NCBI GenBank assembly: GCA_910575255.1
Contig: CAJTEM010000024.1
Coordinates: forward strand, 26,133-90,132
Direction of reading: 5' to 3'
Origin: Lachnospiraceae bacterium
Lineage (GTDB): Bacteria > Bacillota > Clostridia > Lachnospirales > Lachnospiraceae
Length of the DNA: 64,000 nt
In this document: one piece after another, positions 18,201-26,649 of the stretch
Layout of the letters: each line of letters starts with the position of its first letter
Position numbering within the stretch: position 1 is the stretch's first letter
Notes under the pieces: model-generated
The model's input: only the letters and a program-made list of their open reading frames with translations
What the model was told of the DNA's origin: nothing
The model's database searches: none
Made by a program: the position numbers and the translations under genes

Positions 18201-20120
18201 ATGAAAATAATTAACTTAGGCATTCTGGCTCACGTTGACGCAGGAAAGACAACATTAACGGAAAGTTTATTGTATACCAGTGGTGCAATTGCAGAACTAG
18301 GGAGTGTAGATGAAGGCACAACAAGGACAGATACAATGAATTTGGAGCGTCAAAGGGGAATCACTATCCAGACAGCAGTGACATCTTTTCAGTGGGAGGA
18401 TGTAAAAGTCAACATTATAGATACGCCAGGCCATATGGATTTTTTGGCGGAAGTATACCGTTCTTTATCCGTATTAGACGGAGCAGTATTATTAGTTTCT
18501 GCAAAGGATGGCATACAGGCACAGACCCGTATACTGTTTCATGCACTACAGATAATGAAGATTCCGACAATTTTTTTCATCAATAAAATTGACCAAGAGG
18601 GGATTGATTTGCCAATGGTATATCGGGAAATGAAAGCAAAGCTTTCTTCGGAAATTATAGTGAAGCAAAAGGTTGGGCAGCATCCCCATATAAATGTAAC
18701 GGACAATGACGATATGGAACAGTGGGATGCGGTAATTATGGGAAACGATGAACTATTAGAGAAATATATGTCAGGGAAACCGTTTAAAATGTCAGAACTG
18801 GAACAGGAAGAAAACAGGAGATTCCAAAACGGAACGTTATTTCCCGTTTATCACGGAAGCGCTAAAAACAATCTGGGGATTCGGCAGCTTATAGAAGTGA
18901 TTGCCAGTAAATTTTATTCATCAACGCCTGAAGGTCAATCTGAACTATGCGGGCAGGTTTTTAAGATTGAATATTCAGAGAAAAGGCGGCGTTTTGTTTA
19001 TGTGCGTATATATAGCGGAACATTGCATTTGAGGGATGTTATTAGAATATCTGAAAAAGAGAAAATAAAAATCACAGAGATGTGTGTTCCGACAAACGGT
19101 GAATTATATTCATCCGATACAGCCTGCTCTGGTGATATTGTAATTTTACCAAATGATGTTTTGCAGCTAAACAGTATTTTGGGGAACGAAATGCTGTTGC
19201 CGCAGAGAAAATTTATTGAAAATCCTCTCCCTATGCTCCAAACAACGATTGCAGTAAAGAAATCTGAACAGCGGGAAATATTGCTTGGGGCACTTACAGA
19301 AATTTCAGATGGCGACCCTCTTTTAAAATATTATGTGGATACTACAACGCATGAGATTATACTTTCTTTTTTGGGGAATGTGCAGATGGAAGTCATTTGT
19401 GCCATCCTTGAGGAAAAATATCATGTGGAGGCAGAAATAAAAGAGCCTACTGTTATATATATGGAAAGACCGCTTAGAAAAGCAGAATATACCATCCACA
19501 TAGAAGTCCCGCCAAATCCTTTCTGGGCTTCTGTCGGGTTGTCCATAGAGCCGCTCCCTATTGGAAGCGGAGTGCAGTATGAAAGCAGAGTTTCACTTGG
19601 ATATTTAAACCAATCGTTCCAAAATGCGGTTATGGAGGGGGTTCTTTATGGCTGCGAGCAGGGGCTGTATGGATGGAAAGTGACAGACTGTAAAATCTGT
19701 TTTGAATATGGATTGTATTATAGTCCTGTAAGTACCCCCGCAGACTTTCGGCTGCTTTCCCCTATCGTATTGGAGCAGGCTTTAAAAAAAGCAGGAACAG
19801 AACTATTAGAGCCATATCTCCACTTTGAAATTTATGCACCGCAGGAATATCTCTCACGGGCGTATCATGATGCTCCAAGGTATTGTGCAGATATTGTAAG
19901 TACTCAGATAAAGAATGACGAGGTCATTCTGAAAGGAGAAATCCCTGCTAGATGTATTCAAGAATACAGGAACGATTTAACTTATTTCACAAATGGGCAG
20001 GGAGTCTGCTTGACAGAGTTAAAAGGATACCAGCCAGCTATTGGTAAATTTATTTGCCAACCCCGCCGCCCGAATAGCCGTATAGATAAGGTTCGGCATA
20101 TGTTCCACAAGTTAGCTTAA
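18201..20120 (+). CDS. tet(O): Tetracycline resistance ribosomal protection protein Tet(O)
   Basis: The 639-residue GTPase is related to elongation factor G. It has the G1 motif AHVDAGKT (residues 10-17), DTPGH (about 75) and NKID (about 128), and ends in [11 protein letters not shown]. Length and sequence from start to end agree with Tet(O) as I remember it, rather than Tet(W), Tet(M) or Tet(32). A mosaic with a related gene cannot be excluded without alignment. The protein binds the ribosome and releases tetracycline. It starts after GGAGG with the usual spacing and is followed by the small KTR gene. It is the only clear antibiotic resistance gene in the window. Confidence 0.95.
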   Translation: MKIINLGILAHVDAGKTTLTESLLYTSGAIAELGSVDEGTTRTDTMNLERQRGITIQTAVTSFQWEDVKVNIIDTPGHMDFLAEVYRSLSVLDGAVLLVSAKDGIQAQTRILFHALQIMKIPTIFFINKIDQEGIDLPMVYREMKAKLSSEIIVKQKVGQHPHINVTDNDDMEQWDAVIMGNDELLEKYMSGKPFKMSELEQEENRRFQNGTLFPVYHGSAKNNLGIRQLIEVIASKFYSSTPEGQSELCGQVFKIEYSEKRRRFVYVRIYSGTLHLRDVIRISEKEKIKITEMCVPTNGELYSSDTACSGDIVILPNDVLQLNSILGNEMLLPQRKFIENPLPMLQTTIAVKKSEQREILLGALTEISDGDPLLKYYVDTTTHEIILSFLGNVQMEVICAILEEKYHVEAEIKEPTVIYMERPLRKAEYTIHIEVPPNPFWASVGLSIEPLPIGSGVQYESRVSLGYLNQSFQNAVMEGVLYGCEQGLYGWKVTDCKICFEYGLYYSPVSTPADFRLLSPIVLEQALKKAGTELLEPYLHFEIYAPQEYLSRAYHDAPRYCADIVSTQIKNDEVILKGEIPARCIQEYRNDLTYFTNGQGVCLTELKGYQPAIGKFICQPRRPNSRIDKVRHMFHKLA

Positions 20121-20171
20121 CAGCTTGCAAAAGTCATATAAAATGAGATTTGAAAGGATTAGAGACTAATT

Positions 20172-20345
20172 ATGATGAAATGTGAATGGATATTGTGTCC
20201 TGTTTGTGGGAGTAAAACCCGTAATAAAATTAGGAAGGACACTGTTTTGGAGAATTATCCCCTTTATTGTCCAAAATGCAGACAAGAAAGATTGATTAAA
20301 GTTGACAACTTGAAGATAACTGTCATCAAAGAGCCAGACGCTTAA
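20172..20345 (+). CDS. Small cysteine-rich KTR-domain protein
   Basis: The 57-residue protein (start 20172 or 20175) has two CxxC knuckles, CPVCGSKTRNKIR and CPKCRQE, typical of the cysteine-rich KTR family. Members often follow ribosomal-protection tet genes, and its role is unknown; zinc binding is likely. It lies 52 nt after tet(O) with an AAAGGATTAG site and probably shares the transcript. A decayed relative lies at 39197-39268. Confidence 0.8.
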   Translation: MMKCEWILCPVCGSKTRNKIRKDTVLENYPLYCPKCRQERLIKVDNLKITVIKEPDA

Positions 20346-20350
20346 GACGC

Positions 20351-20398
20351 AGAGCCGATGAAATTGTGGAACAATTCACGAATCATCGGCTCTTTTTG
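20351..20398 (+). terminator. Rho-independent terminator after the tet(O)-KTR transcript
   Basis: AGAGCCGATG (20351-20360) pairs with CATCGGCTCT (20384-20393), followed by a T-run. The region from here to 20637 holds no gene I can support; it contains a further inverted repeat, GGCAGGAA at about 20587 with TTCCTGCC at about 20630. Confidence 0.85.
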
Positions 20399-20637
20399 TT
20401 TCGTATTTGAAAGAACAAACTCACCAAATAAAAAAACGATATTCGGGTGGGTTATTTTGTTATACCCTAAATTACCCTCTGAATTTGTTTTTAAATTTGG
20501 AGGGATTTTTTTATGTTCTTTTTTCGGGCGGTTATTCATCTGCTCATACGAAGTAAAATTTATCAATACATAGCATATCAGAGAACGGCAGGAAACCAGT
20601 TAAAAAAATTTCTGCCTATGCAACGGTACTTCCTGCC

Positions 20638-20667
20638 TTGAAAGTAGAAGTACAATCTCCATACAAT
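20638..20667 (+). promoter_or_regulatory. Promoter of the sigma-like gene cluster
   Basis: TTGAAA (20638-20643) and TACAAT (20662-20667) are spaced by 18 nt. They lie upstream of the hairpin at 20687 and the first sigma-like gene. Confidence 0.5.
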
Positions 20668-20686
20668 AGAATTACTATTTCCTATA

Positions 20687-20720
20687 ACCGTAAAGGTCAC
20701 AGAGCCTTTGCGGTTTTTCT
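20687..20720 (+). terminator. Terminator-like hairpin before the first sigma-like gene
   Basis: ACCGTAAAGG and CCTTTGCGGT flank an 8 nt loop and are followed by TTTTTCTTTT. It stands between the promoter at 20638 and the gene at 20835, so it would act as an attenuator. Confidence 0.7.
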
Positions 20721-20834
20721 TTTGTCGATTTTTGTTGGAAAGTGCCGCAGGGCTATTAGTGGTGTTAGGTGTCGTTCGCCGCCTCTCCATCTGGATTTTA
20801 AGCATTTCAAAAATTCAGATGGGAGGACAATACG

Positions 20835-21344
20835 GTGAAATACGCACCAAGAAAAGTATATATCAAGGAAAGGGGCAGATACGTGGAACTGTCCTACACG
20901 GATTTTTGTTGCCGCAGAGAATCCGACCAGACTTATATGGACAAGCTGTTTATCCCAGTTCAAGGCTGTCTGCTTGAAGTTGTGAGGGAGCAATACACGG
21001 ACTTCTACCGTGACAAGGAACGGTGGCGTTATCTGCAAAAATTAGATACGAAGAACAGCCTGCTTTCTCTGGATGGATTTACGGACAGCGAGGGGAATCC
21101 TTTAGACTTTATCGCTGATGAAGCGGCGGACATTGCGGAAACCGTTGTCAATGCGGTCATGGTGGACAGGCTGAAAGCCGCCCTGCCTTTGCTGTCGGAT
21201 AGTGAACAGGCATTGATTCATGCCATCTTTTTTGACGGACTTTCCGAGCGTGAAGTCGGGGCGAGGTTCGGCATAACCCAGAGCGTTGTGAACAAACGCA
21301 AAGCCAGAATCCTAATAAAACTAAGAAAGATAATAGAAAGTTAA
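20835..21344 (+). CDS. Sigma-70-like regulator 1 of the tet(O) element
   Basis: The 169-residue protein has a C-terminal region 4-like HTH (LSDSEQALIHAIFFDGLSE, then REVGARFGITQSVVNKRK, about residues 118-160). The acidic N-terminal half resembles sigma factors of Tn916-like elements. It probably directs or tunes transcription of element genes. It is the first of three HTH/sigma-like genes in a row, each preceded by a terminator-like hairpin. The gene starts after GGGAGGA. Confidence 0.75.
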   Translation: MKYAPRKVYIKERGRYVELSYTDFCCRRESDQTYMDKLFIPVQGCLLEVVREQYTDFYRDKERWRYLQKLDTKNSLLSLDGFTDSEGNPLDFIADEAADIAETVVNAVMVDRLKAALPLLSDSEQALIHAIFFDGLSEREVGARFGITQSVVNKRKARILIKLRKIIES

Positions 21345-21359
21345 AATTTAAGGCGTTCA

Positions 21360-21400
21360 GCCCCCTTGTTTTTTCCTTTGGGAAAATGAGGGGGCTTTTC
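21360..21400 (+). terminator. Terminator hairpin between sigma-like genes 1 and 2
   Basis: AGCCCCCT and AGGGGGCT arms are followed by TTTTCTCT. The next start codon is only about 40 nt downstream. Confidence 0.75.
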
Positions 21401-21439
21401 TCTGCCCTCTCAATCAATTCTGATTGGAGGAAATAAAAA

Positions 21440-21865
21440 ATGGCATACAACCACGGACGGGAGGACAGGAAATGGCGTATCTGGAAAGAAGCGGAGGAAA
21501 AGCTGATGCGTGAGTGCGGCGTTGATGAAGCGACCATTGAGCAGATACGAATAGCGGACAGGGCAGACTTCAATTCCAACAGGCGGTTTTACCGATGGAC
21601 GAATGACGTTGCGGAATACCTTGAGGACATGGCAGACAGGGAGCGGCAGGCGGAAGTGGGTACGGTTGCGGAGTTACTGGACGAGATTGAGAGCGAAAAC
21701 CTTTATCAAGTGTTAGTGGCAGTAGACGGGCGTACCTTGAAAATCGTCCTGCTGAAAATGCAGGGGTATTCCACAAAGGAGATTGCCCCGCTTGTGCATT
21801 TGACGACTGGTGCCATCTATGCGAGGTTAGACCATCTGCGGAAGAAGTTGCGGAAAATTTTATAA
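21440..21865 (+). CDS. Sigma-70 region 4-like HTH protein 2
   Basis: The 141-residue protein has a basic N-terminus (HGREDRKWRIWKEAEE) and a C-terminal HTH (LKIVLLKMQGYSTKEIAPL, then VHLTTGAIYARLDHLRKKL) as in sigma region 4. GGAGG stands before the ATG. It is likely a DNA-binding regulator of the element; partners are unknown. It lies between two terminator-like hairpins. Confidence 0.7.
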   Translation: MAYNHGREDRKWRIWKEAEEKLMRECGVDEATIEQIRIADRADFNSNRRFYRWTNDVAEYLEDMADRERQAEVGTVAELLDEIESENLYQVLVAVDGRTLKIVLLKMQGYSTKEIAPLVHLTTGAIYARLDHLRKKLRKIL

Positions 21866-21901
21866 GCGTCTAATACATCCCATTATTCTGCGGGCTACTG
21901 G

Positions 21902-21930
21902 GTGGGGAGCGGAATCTCCCCGCTTATTTT
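21902..21930 (+). terminator. Terminator-like hairpin before sigma-like gene 3
   Basis: GGGGAG and CTCCCC arms with a GGAAT-containing loop are followed by GCTTATTTTT. The next start is about 20 nt downstream. Confidence 0.6.
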
Positions 21931-21948
21931 TGGCAGGAGGACAGAGGG

Positions 21949-22422
21949 ATGGCATACAGGGTTAAAGCATACACGCTTCGGGAGGAATCCACGGAAAGCG
22001 GCACAAGGTATTTTATCAGCTTTAAGGACGGGCAGGGCAAATCCCACGAGTTGGAAGTGTCGGAACAGTTCTTTATGGAGTTTCGGCAGATGGAACGCAG
22101 GAACAGGAATCTTCTCCAATGGGACGAGCGGCACAGGGAGTTTAACGAGGTATGGGACGAAACCCTTTACAGACGGGCGTTGCGTGTGCCTAAGAGCCTT
22201 GATGAACGCATGATTGAAGAAGAACGGAATGAAACGCTCTGTAAGGCGGTTGGGAGCCTGCCAGAGATACAAAGGCGGCGTTTCCTGCTCTACTACGAGT
22301 ATGAGTTCAATTTTTACCAAATCGCCGCTATGGAGCATTGCACCGCTTCGGCAATACAGAAATCCGTTGCCATCGCAAAGGAGAAAGTAAAGGCGGAAAT
22401 GAAAAAGTATCTCCAACCGTGA
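21949..22422 (+). CDS. Sigma-70-like regulator 3 of the tet(O) element
   Basis: The 157-residue protein ends in a region 4-like HTH (LPEIQRRRFLLYYEYEFNFYQ, positions about 103-123, then IAAMEHCTASAIQKSVAIAKEK). The N-terminal half is charged and resembles sigma-like proteins of mobile elements. It starts after GGAGGA. It is immediately upstream of the replication/mobilization genes and may control them. Confidence 0.7.
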   Translation: MAYRVKAYTLREESTESGTRYFISFKDGQGKSHELEVSEQFFMEFRQMERRNRNLLQWDERHREFNEVWDETLYRRALRVPKSLDERMIEEERNETLCKAVGSLPEIQRRRFLLYYEYEFNFYQIAAMEHCTASAIQKSVAIAKEKVKAEMKKYLQP

Positions 22423-22532
22423 CCGATACCGCCCGAAAAAGAAATCTGTTTTTTATTTGTACGGGATTGGCGGCATTACATACTCTCATTTTTTTCATGG
22501 GAGTAAATCTATTTTTAAGGAGGTCAACGCCT

Positions 22533-22619
22533 ATGTGCAACGAAAACAAAGACACCGCCCGAAAGGAGGAAAGCCATGCAGAAGTTACAGACAGTCAACG
22601 CAGAAACGCTCCTTTATGA
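22533..22619 (+). CDS. 28-residue leader ORF overlapping the RepA-like gene
   Basis: ATG 22533 follows a strong AAGGAGG. The ORF ends at 22619, inside the RepA-like gene (start 22576), in a different frame. The hydrophilic peptide (MCNENKDTARKEESHAEVT...) matches nothing I know. Its arrangement suggests translational coupling to the ATPase, whose own AAAGGAGG site lies inside it. Confidence 0.45.
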   Translation: MCNENKDTARKEESHAEVTDSQRRNAPL

Positions 22620-23616
22620 GCCGCTTGAGAAACCGTCCTTTGTGGTGGACAGCCTTATTCCGACAGGTTTATCGCTGTTCTGCGGCTCACAGAAGATAGG
22701 CAAGAGCTGGCTCATGCTGAAGCTATGCCTATGCGTGTCGCAGGGACTTCCCTTGTGGGATATGCCGACAATGGAGGGCGATGTGCTTTACCTCTGCCTT
22801 GAGGACACGTTCTGCCGCATACAGGACAGGCTGTTCCGCTTGACGGACGAAGCAAGCGGGCGGCTTCATTTTGCCGTGGCAAGCTGCAAGCTGTCAGACG
22901 GTCTTATCGTGCAGCTTGAGGATTATCTGAAAGACTACTCAGACAGCAGGCTCATTGTCATTGACACTTTGCAGAAAGTCCGTACAGCTTCAAAAGACAA
23001 CGCCTATGCAAGCGACTATGGGGACATTTCCCTTATCAAAGACTTTGCCGACAGGCACTCATTGGCAGTTATTGTCGTACACCACATCCGAAAGCAGAAT
23101 GACAGCGATGTATTCAACAAAGTATCTGGGACGACAGGCTTAACGGGGAGTGCGGACGCTACCTTTGTTCTGGAAAAGGAGAAACGTGCGTCAGACACCG
23201 CCAAGCTGTATGTGACGGGCAGGGACACGCCCTATCAGGAATACACGCTCCGTTTCCGTGATTGCAGTTGGGAACTGGTGGAGAGGAAAACGCAGGAGCA
23301 GCTTGCGAAAGAAGCGATACCAGACATTCTTTTTCGGTTAGTGGATTTTATGAGGGATAAGGAAGAATGGACAGGCACGGCCACGGAACTGTTGGATGCT
23401 CTGGGCGAAACGGAAACGGCGGCAAATGTCTTGACGAAATGGATGAACGAATACCGCCTTGACTTTCTCCAAGAGAACCATATCCGCTATGGTTTCAGCC
23501 GCAGGAGCAGCGGGCGGATAATTTCACTTGTAATGCAGGAGGGAACAGACAGTGACGGTCATGTCGATGATGACGGTGTTTCTGGGATACCCCCTGCCGC
23601 CGTCACCGACATGTAA
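22576..23616 (+). CDS. RepA-like RecA-fold ATPase (replicative helicase type)
   Basis: The 346-residue protein has Walker A GSQKIGKS (about residues 37-44), Walker B-like LIVIDTLQKV (about 131), and IVVHHIRKQ followed by GTTGLTGSADA. These are the signatures of RepA/RSF1010-type hexameric helicases of the RecA fold. The C-terminal domain is winged-helix-like. It is probably the replication helicase of the element or of a plasmid ancestor. The first repeat of the 23.55-24.19 kb array lies inside its 3' end. Other options, such as a regulatory ATPase, are less likely. Confidence 0.75.
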   Translation: MQKLQTVNAETLLYEPLEKPSFVVDSLIPTGLSLFCGSQKIGKSWLMLKLCLCVSQGLPLWDMPTMEGDVLYLCLEDTFCRIQDRLFRLTDEASGRLHFAVASCKLSDGLIVQLEDYLKDYSDSRLIVIDTLQKVRTASKDNAYASDYGDISLIKDFADRHSLAVIVVHHIRKQNDSDVFNKVSGTTGLTGSADATFVLEKEKRASDTAKLYVTGRDTPYQEYTLRFRDCSWELVERKTQEQLAKEAIPDILFRLVDFMRDKEEWTGTATELLDALGETETAANVLTKWMNEYRLDFLQENHIRYGFSRRSSGRIISLVMQEGTDSDGHVDDDGVSGIPPAAVTDM

Positions 23617-24189
23617 GCCTATGTAAAATCGGCGGCTCTGCCCCATGTGTGACGGTCATGTCGGTTATGACGGTGTTTTGGGGATACCCCTGTTACTGTC
23701 ACAGTCATGCGGAATGTATGTAAAATCGTCAGTTCAGCCCTGCGGGTGACAGTTGGTGACGGTGGTGACGGTTATTTTGGGATACCCCGCAACTGTCACC
23801 CTACGGGAGAACACCCCGCAAACGCAAATGCAGGCGTGGGATTCACCCGCCCTTTTCGGGCGTGTAAAACCACCCCTGCGGTCAGAAAAATCCATCTGAT
23901 TTTTCCGACTGCGTTTACAGGGTGTAACACACTACACTTTGCCCTGCAAAGTCGTGTGCCAGACGTTCCCTCTGGACTCCCTTATGGCAGGGCTGCGCCC
24001 TGCTATCCTGCGCCTTGCGGCTTCGGATAAAAGAATGGCGGCATGACGGTGACGGCTTTTGCGAGGGGGGTATCCCAAAAACACCGTCATCATCGACATG
24101 ACCGTCATGCAGGGGATAAGGGTGACAGTTGCGGCAGTCGGCAGAGGGTATCCCAAAACAACCGTCATCACCGTCACCAACCGTCACCC
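23553..24189. repeat. Five-copy, about 42-bp repeat array in opposed orientation
   Basis: The unit reads roughly TGACGGTCATGTCGATGATG, then ACGGTGTTTTGGGATACCCC. Forward copies lie at 23553-23593 (inside the RepA-like gene), 23650-23690 and 23744-23788. Inverted copies lie at 24067-24107 and 24146-24189. Copy 23744-23788 and copy 24146-24189 are near-perfect inverted partners, as are 23553-23593 and 24067-24107. The array sits between a replication-type ATPase and the MobV gene. No gene is supported in 23617-24229; an iteron-type origin or oriT is the best guess. Confidence 0.75.
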
Positions 24190-24229
24190 TTTAGAAGATT
24201 ACCCGCCGAAGAAAGGAAGATGATGAATT

Positions 24230-25195
24230 ATGCCCTATGCAATCCTGCGTTTCCAGAAACGCAAAGCGGGCGGCGTTGCGGCTTGCGAACGCCACAACGA
24301 GCGGAAGAAAGAAGCCTACAAAAGTAATCCAGATATCGACATGGAACGCTCTAAAAATAACTATCACCTTGTAAAACCGCCACGCTACACCTACAAGAAA
24401 GAGATTAACCACATGGTAGCCGAAGCGGGGTGCAGGACGAGGAAAGACAGCGTAATGATGGTGGAAACGCTCATCACGGCTTCACCAGAATTTATGAACA
24501 GCCTGCCGCCAGAGGAACAGAAAGCGTATTTTACGATGGCTCTGGACTTCATTTCGGAGCGTGTCGGGGAGAAAAATATCCTCTCCGCAGTCGTACACAT
24601 GGACGAGAAAACGCCGCATATGCACCTCTGCTTTGTGCCGATTACGCCAGACAACAAGCTGTCAGCGAAGTCTATTTTAGGCAACCAGAAATCATTATCC
24701 GAGTGGCAGACCGCCTACCATGAGCGGATGTCCTCACGGTGGAATCAGCTTGAACGGGGTCAGTCCTCAATGGAAACAAAGCGGAAACACATCCCCACAT
24801 GGCTCTATAAACTAGGCGGCAGGCTTGATAAACAGTATGCGGAAATCGTGTCTGCCCTCTCCGACATCAATGCTTTTAATGCAGGAAAGAAAAGAGATAA
24901 AGCATTAGATTTACTTTCCGCATGGCTGCCAGACGTGGAGAAATTCTCTAAAGAAATCGGGAAACAGCAGACGTATATCGACAGTTTGAAAGAGAGAATC
25001 GGGCAGGAATCGGACTATGCGGGGCGTATGCGTGATGAAAAGTACGAGCAGGAACTAAAGGTACAGAAAGCAAATCAGAAGATATTTGAGTTGCAGAGAA
25101 CCAACGAGCAGATGGGGCGGCTGCTGTCAAAGATACCGCCCGAAGTGTTGGAAGAATTACAGAGAACAGGCAGAAACAAATCAAGAGAAAGGTAA
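24230..25195 (+). CDS. MobV-family relaxase (Pre/Mob)
   Basis: The 321-residue protein has the N-terminal AILRFQKRK element and the metal-binding histidine motif HMDEKTPHMHL (about residues 123-133). The motif order and the coiled-coil C-terminus match Pre/Mob plasmid recombination proteins. Its role is to nick at an oriT and lead the strand during mobilization by a helper conjugation system, presumably including the host ICE. The oriT of MobV systems normally lies just upstream of the gene, which here is the inverted repeat pair at 24067-24189. Confidence 0.85.
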   Translation: MPYAILRFQKRKAGGVAACERHNERKKEAYKSNPDIDMERSKNNYHLVKPPRYTYKKEINHMVAEAGCRTRKDSVMMVETLITASPEFMNSLPPEEQKAYFTMALDFISERVGEKNILSAVVHMDEKTPHMHLCFVPITPDNKLSAKSILGNQKSLSEWQTAYHERMSSRWNQLERGQSSMETKRKHIPTWLYKLGGRLDKQYAEIVSALSDINAFNAGKKRDKALDLLSAWLPDVEKFSKEIGKQQTYIDSLKERIGQESDYAGRMRDEKYEQELKVQKANQKIFELQRTNEQMGRLLSKIPPEVLEELQRTGRNKSRER

Positions 25196-25202
25196 AAAGT
25201 GA

Positions 25203-26057
25203 ATGAAGAAACAGGATTTTAAGGTGTTAAAGACCAAAGATTTGTACCCGTTTCCCGACAATCCGTTTCATGTGGCAGAGGATGAAACGCTGTCAGAGTT
25301 AGCGGAAAGCATCAAGGAATTTGGCATTGTCACGCCGATAATCACACGCCCAAAAGAGGACGGGAACGGCTATGAAGTAATTGCAGGACAGCGGCGTGTC
25401 CGTGCGTCTGAACTTGCAGGGATAAACACAATCCCCGCTTTTGTCCTGCCCTTAGACCGTGACCGAGCCATCATTACCCTTGTAGACAGTAATTTACAGC
25501 GTGAAAATATCCTGCCATCGGAGCGGGCGTTTGCCTACAAGATGAAATCCGAAGCCATGAAGCGGCAGGGATTCCGCACGGACTTAACCTCGTCACAAGT
25601 TGTGACGAAGTTGCGGACGGACGACAAGGTGGCACAGGGCTTCGGCGTGGGCAGGATGACCGTGCAGCGTTTTATCCGCTTGACGGAACTGATACCGCCG
25701 ATTTTGCAGATGGTGGATGAGGGGAGAATCGCCCTCACGCCTGCGGTGGAACTGTCCTTTTTGAAGAAAGACGAGCAGGAAAAACTCTTTGCCACAATGG
25801 AGAGCGAAGAAGCAACGCCCTCACTCTCACAGGCACAGCGTATGAAAAGCCTAAGCCAGAGCGGGCGGCTTGATATGGATACGATATTTGCGATTATGAC
25901 GGAGGAAAAGGGAAACCAGAAAGAAACCGTGAAAATCGGTATGGAGAAGTTAAAGAAATATTTCCCGAAAGGCACAACGCCGAAGCAGATGGCGGACACC
26001 ATCATCAAACTGTTAGAGCGTGAGTTGCAGAGGAAACGCAACCGTGACAGCCGCTAA
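25203..26057 (+). CDS. ParB/Spo0J-like partition protein
   Basis: The 284-residue protein has the ParB N-terminal nuclease-like domain (about residues 10-100, with the GQRRVRASELAG CTP-binding motif). The central HTH is KVAQGFGVGRMTVQRFIRLTE. ParB proteins load onto centromere-like sites. No ParA is adjacent, which is common in mobile elements where ParB relatives act in stability or gene control. It starts 7 nt after the relaxase gene and is probably in the same operon. Confidence 0.85.
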   Translation: MKKQDFKVLKTKDLYPFPDNPFHVAEDETLSELAESIKEFGIVTPIITRPKEDGNGYEVIAGQRRVRASELAGINTIPAFVLPLDRDRAIITLVDSNLQRENILPSERAFAYKMKSEAMKRQGFRTDLTSSQVVTKLRTDDKVAQGFGVGRMTVQRFIRLTELIPPILQMVDEGRIALTPAVELSFLKKDEQEKLFATMESEEATPSLSQAQRMKSLSQSGRLDMDTIFAIMTEEKGNQKETVKIGMEKLKKYFPKGTTPKQMADTIIKLLERELQRKRNRDSR

Positions 26058-26102
26058 TCTTCTTTTTTCGGGAAGTAAATACAGAGAGTTGAGGTAGAGA
26101 GA

Positions 26103-26333
26103 ATGAAAGAAATCCAGTATGAAATCGTAAAGGAAATCGCAGTATTGTCTACGGGCGACAGTGGCTACACAAAGGAAATCAATCTCATTTCATGGAATGG
26201 GAAAGAGCCGAAGTATGACATCCGCAGCTTTTCCCCGAACCGTGAGAAGTGCGGAAAAGGTATCACATTGAACGCTGCTGAAGCGGCGGCACTCCTTAAA
26301 GCATTACAGAAAGAATTAAACAGCGGGGATTGA
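26103..26333 (+). CDS. YdbC/PC4-like ssDNA-binding protein
   Basis: This 76-residue protein has the SGYTKEINLISWNGKEPKYD stretch, then IRSFSPNR and GKGITL, typical of YdbC, a bacterial PC4-fold protein that binds single-stranded DNA. It could protect or present single strands during transfer or recombination. GAGGTAGAGAGA serves as its ribosome site. It lies between parB and a TnpW-like gene. Confidence 0.75.
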   Translation: MKEIQYEIVKEIAVLSTGDSGYTKEINLISWNGKEPKYDIRSFSPNREKCGKGITLNAAEAAALLKALQKELNSGD

Positions 26334-26403
26334 TGGTATCTGATTGACAGGGCGGGGCATTTCCAGACGTTCTCCTGCCCTGTCTGGAAAGGAAGATTTA
26401 AGT

Positions 26404-26595
26404 ATGGGCGAGGATAAGAAAGCAGATAAAAAGAGTAAGCGTATCGTGCCGAAAGCACCAGTGCAGATGATAATCAGCCGTGAATATGTCGGCACACAGA
26501 CAGTCACAGAAGCATTTATCCCGATTATCTCCGAGGATATTCGGAAGAAGATTGCCGAGGGCGACACCTTCGACAATGAGGGGCTGTCCGCTTAG
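26404..26595 (+). CDS. TnpW-like small transposon protein
   Basis: The 63-residue protein starts at ATG 26404 after AAGGAAG. A basic N-terminus (KKADKKSKRIVPKAP) precedes the motif ISREYVGTQTVTEAFIPII. Position directly before the large serine recombinase and overall style match TnpW-family proteins of Tn4451-like elements. Function is unknown; a small recombination directionality or regulatory role is inferred from position only. Confidence 0.6.
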   Translation: MGEDKKADKKSKRIVPKAPVQMIISREYVGTQTVTEAFIPIISEDIRKKIAEGDTFDNEGLSA

Positions 26596-26649
26596 AATGT
26601 ACGCAATGGGACATGAAAACAGATAGGACAGATACGGAGGTTTTACAGT

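Noticed and set aside
18201..20120. Tet(W), Tet(M) or Tet(32) instead of Tet(O)
   Set aside because: The N-terminal ([20 protein letters not shown]), middle and C-terminal ([11 protein letters not shown]) stretches all agree with Tet(O) as remembered. A mosaic can only be excluded by alignment.
20358..20573. ORFs on both strands downstream of the tet(O) terminator
   Set aside because: Both run through terminator stem-loops and have no ribosome site or known motif; composition is that of intergenic DNA.
23707..24327. ORFs across the five-repeat array
   Set aside because: They translate repeats in both directions with biased composition (runs of M-T-V-M) and no supported start.
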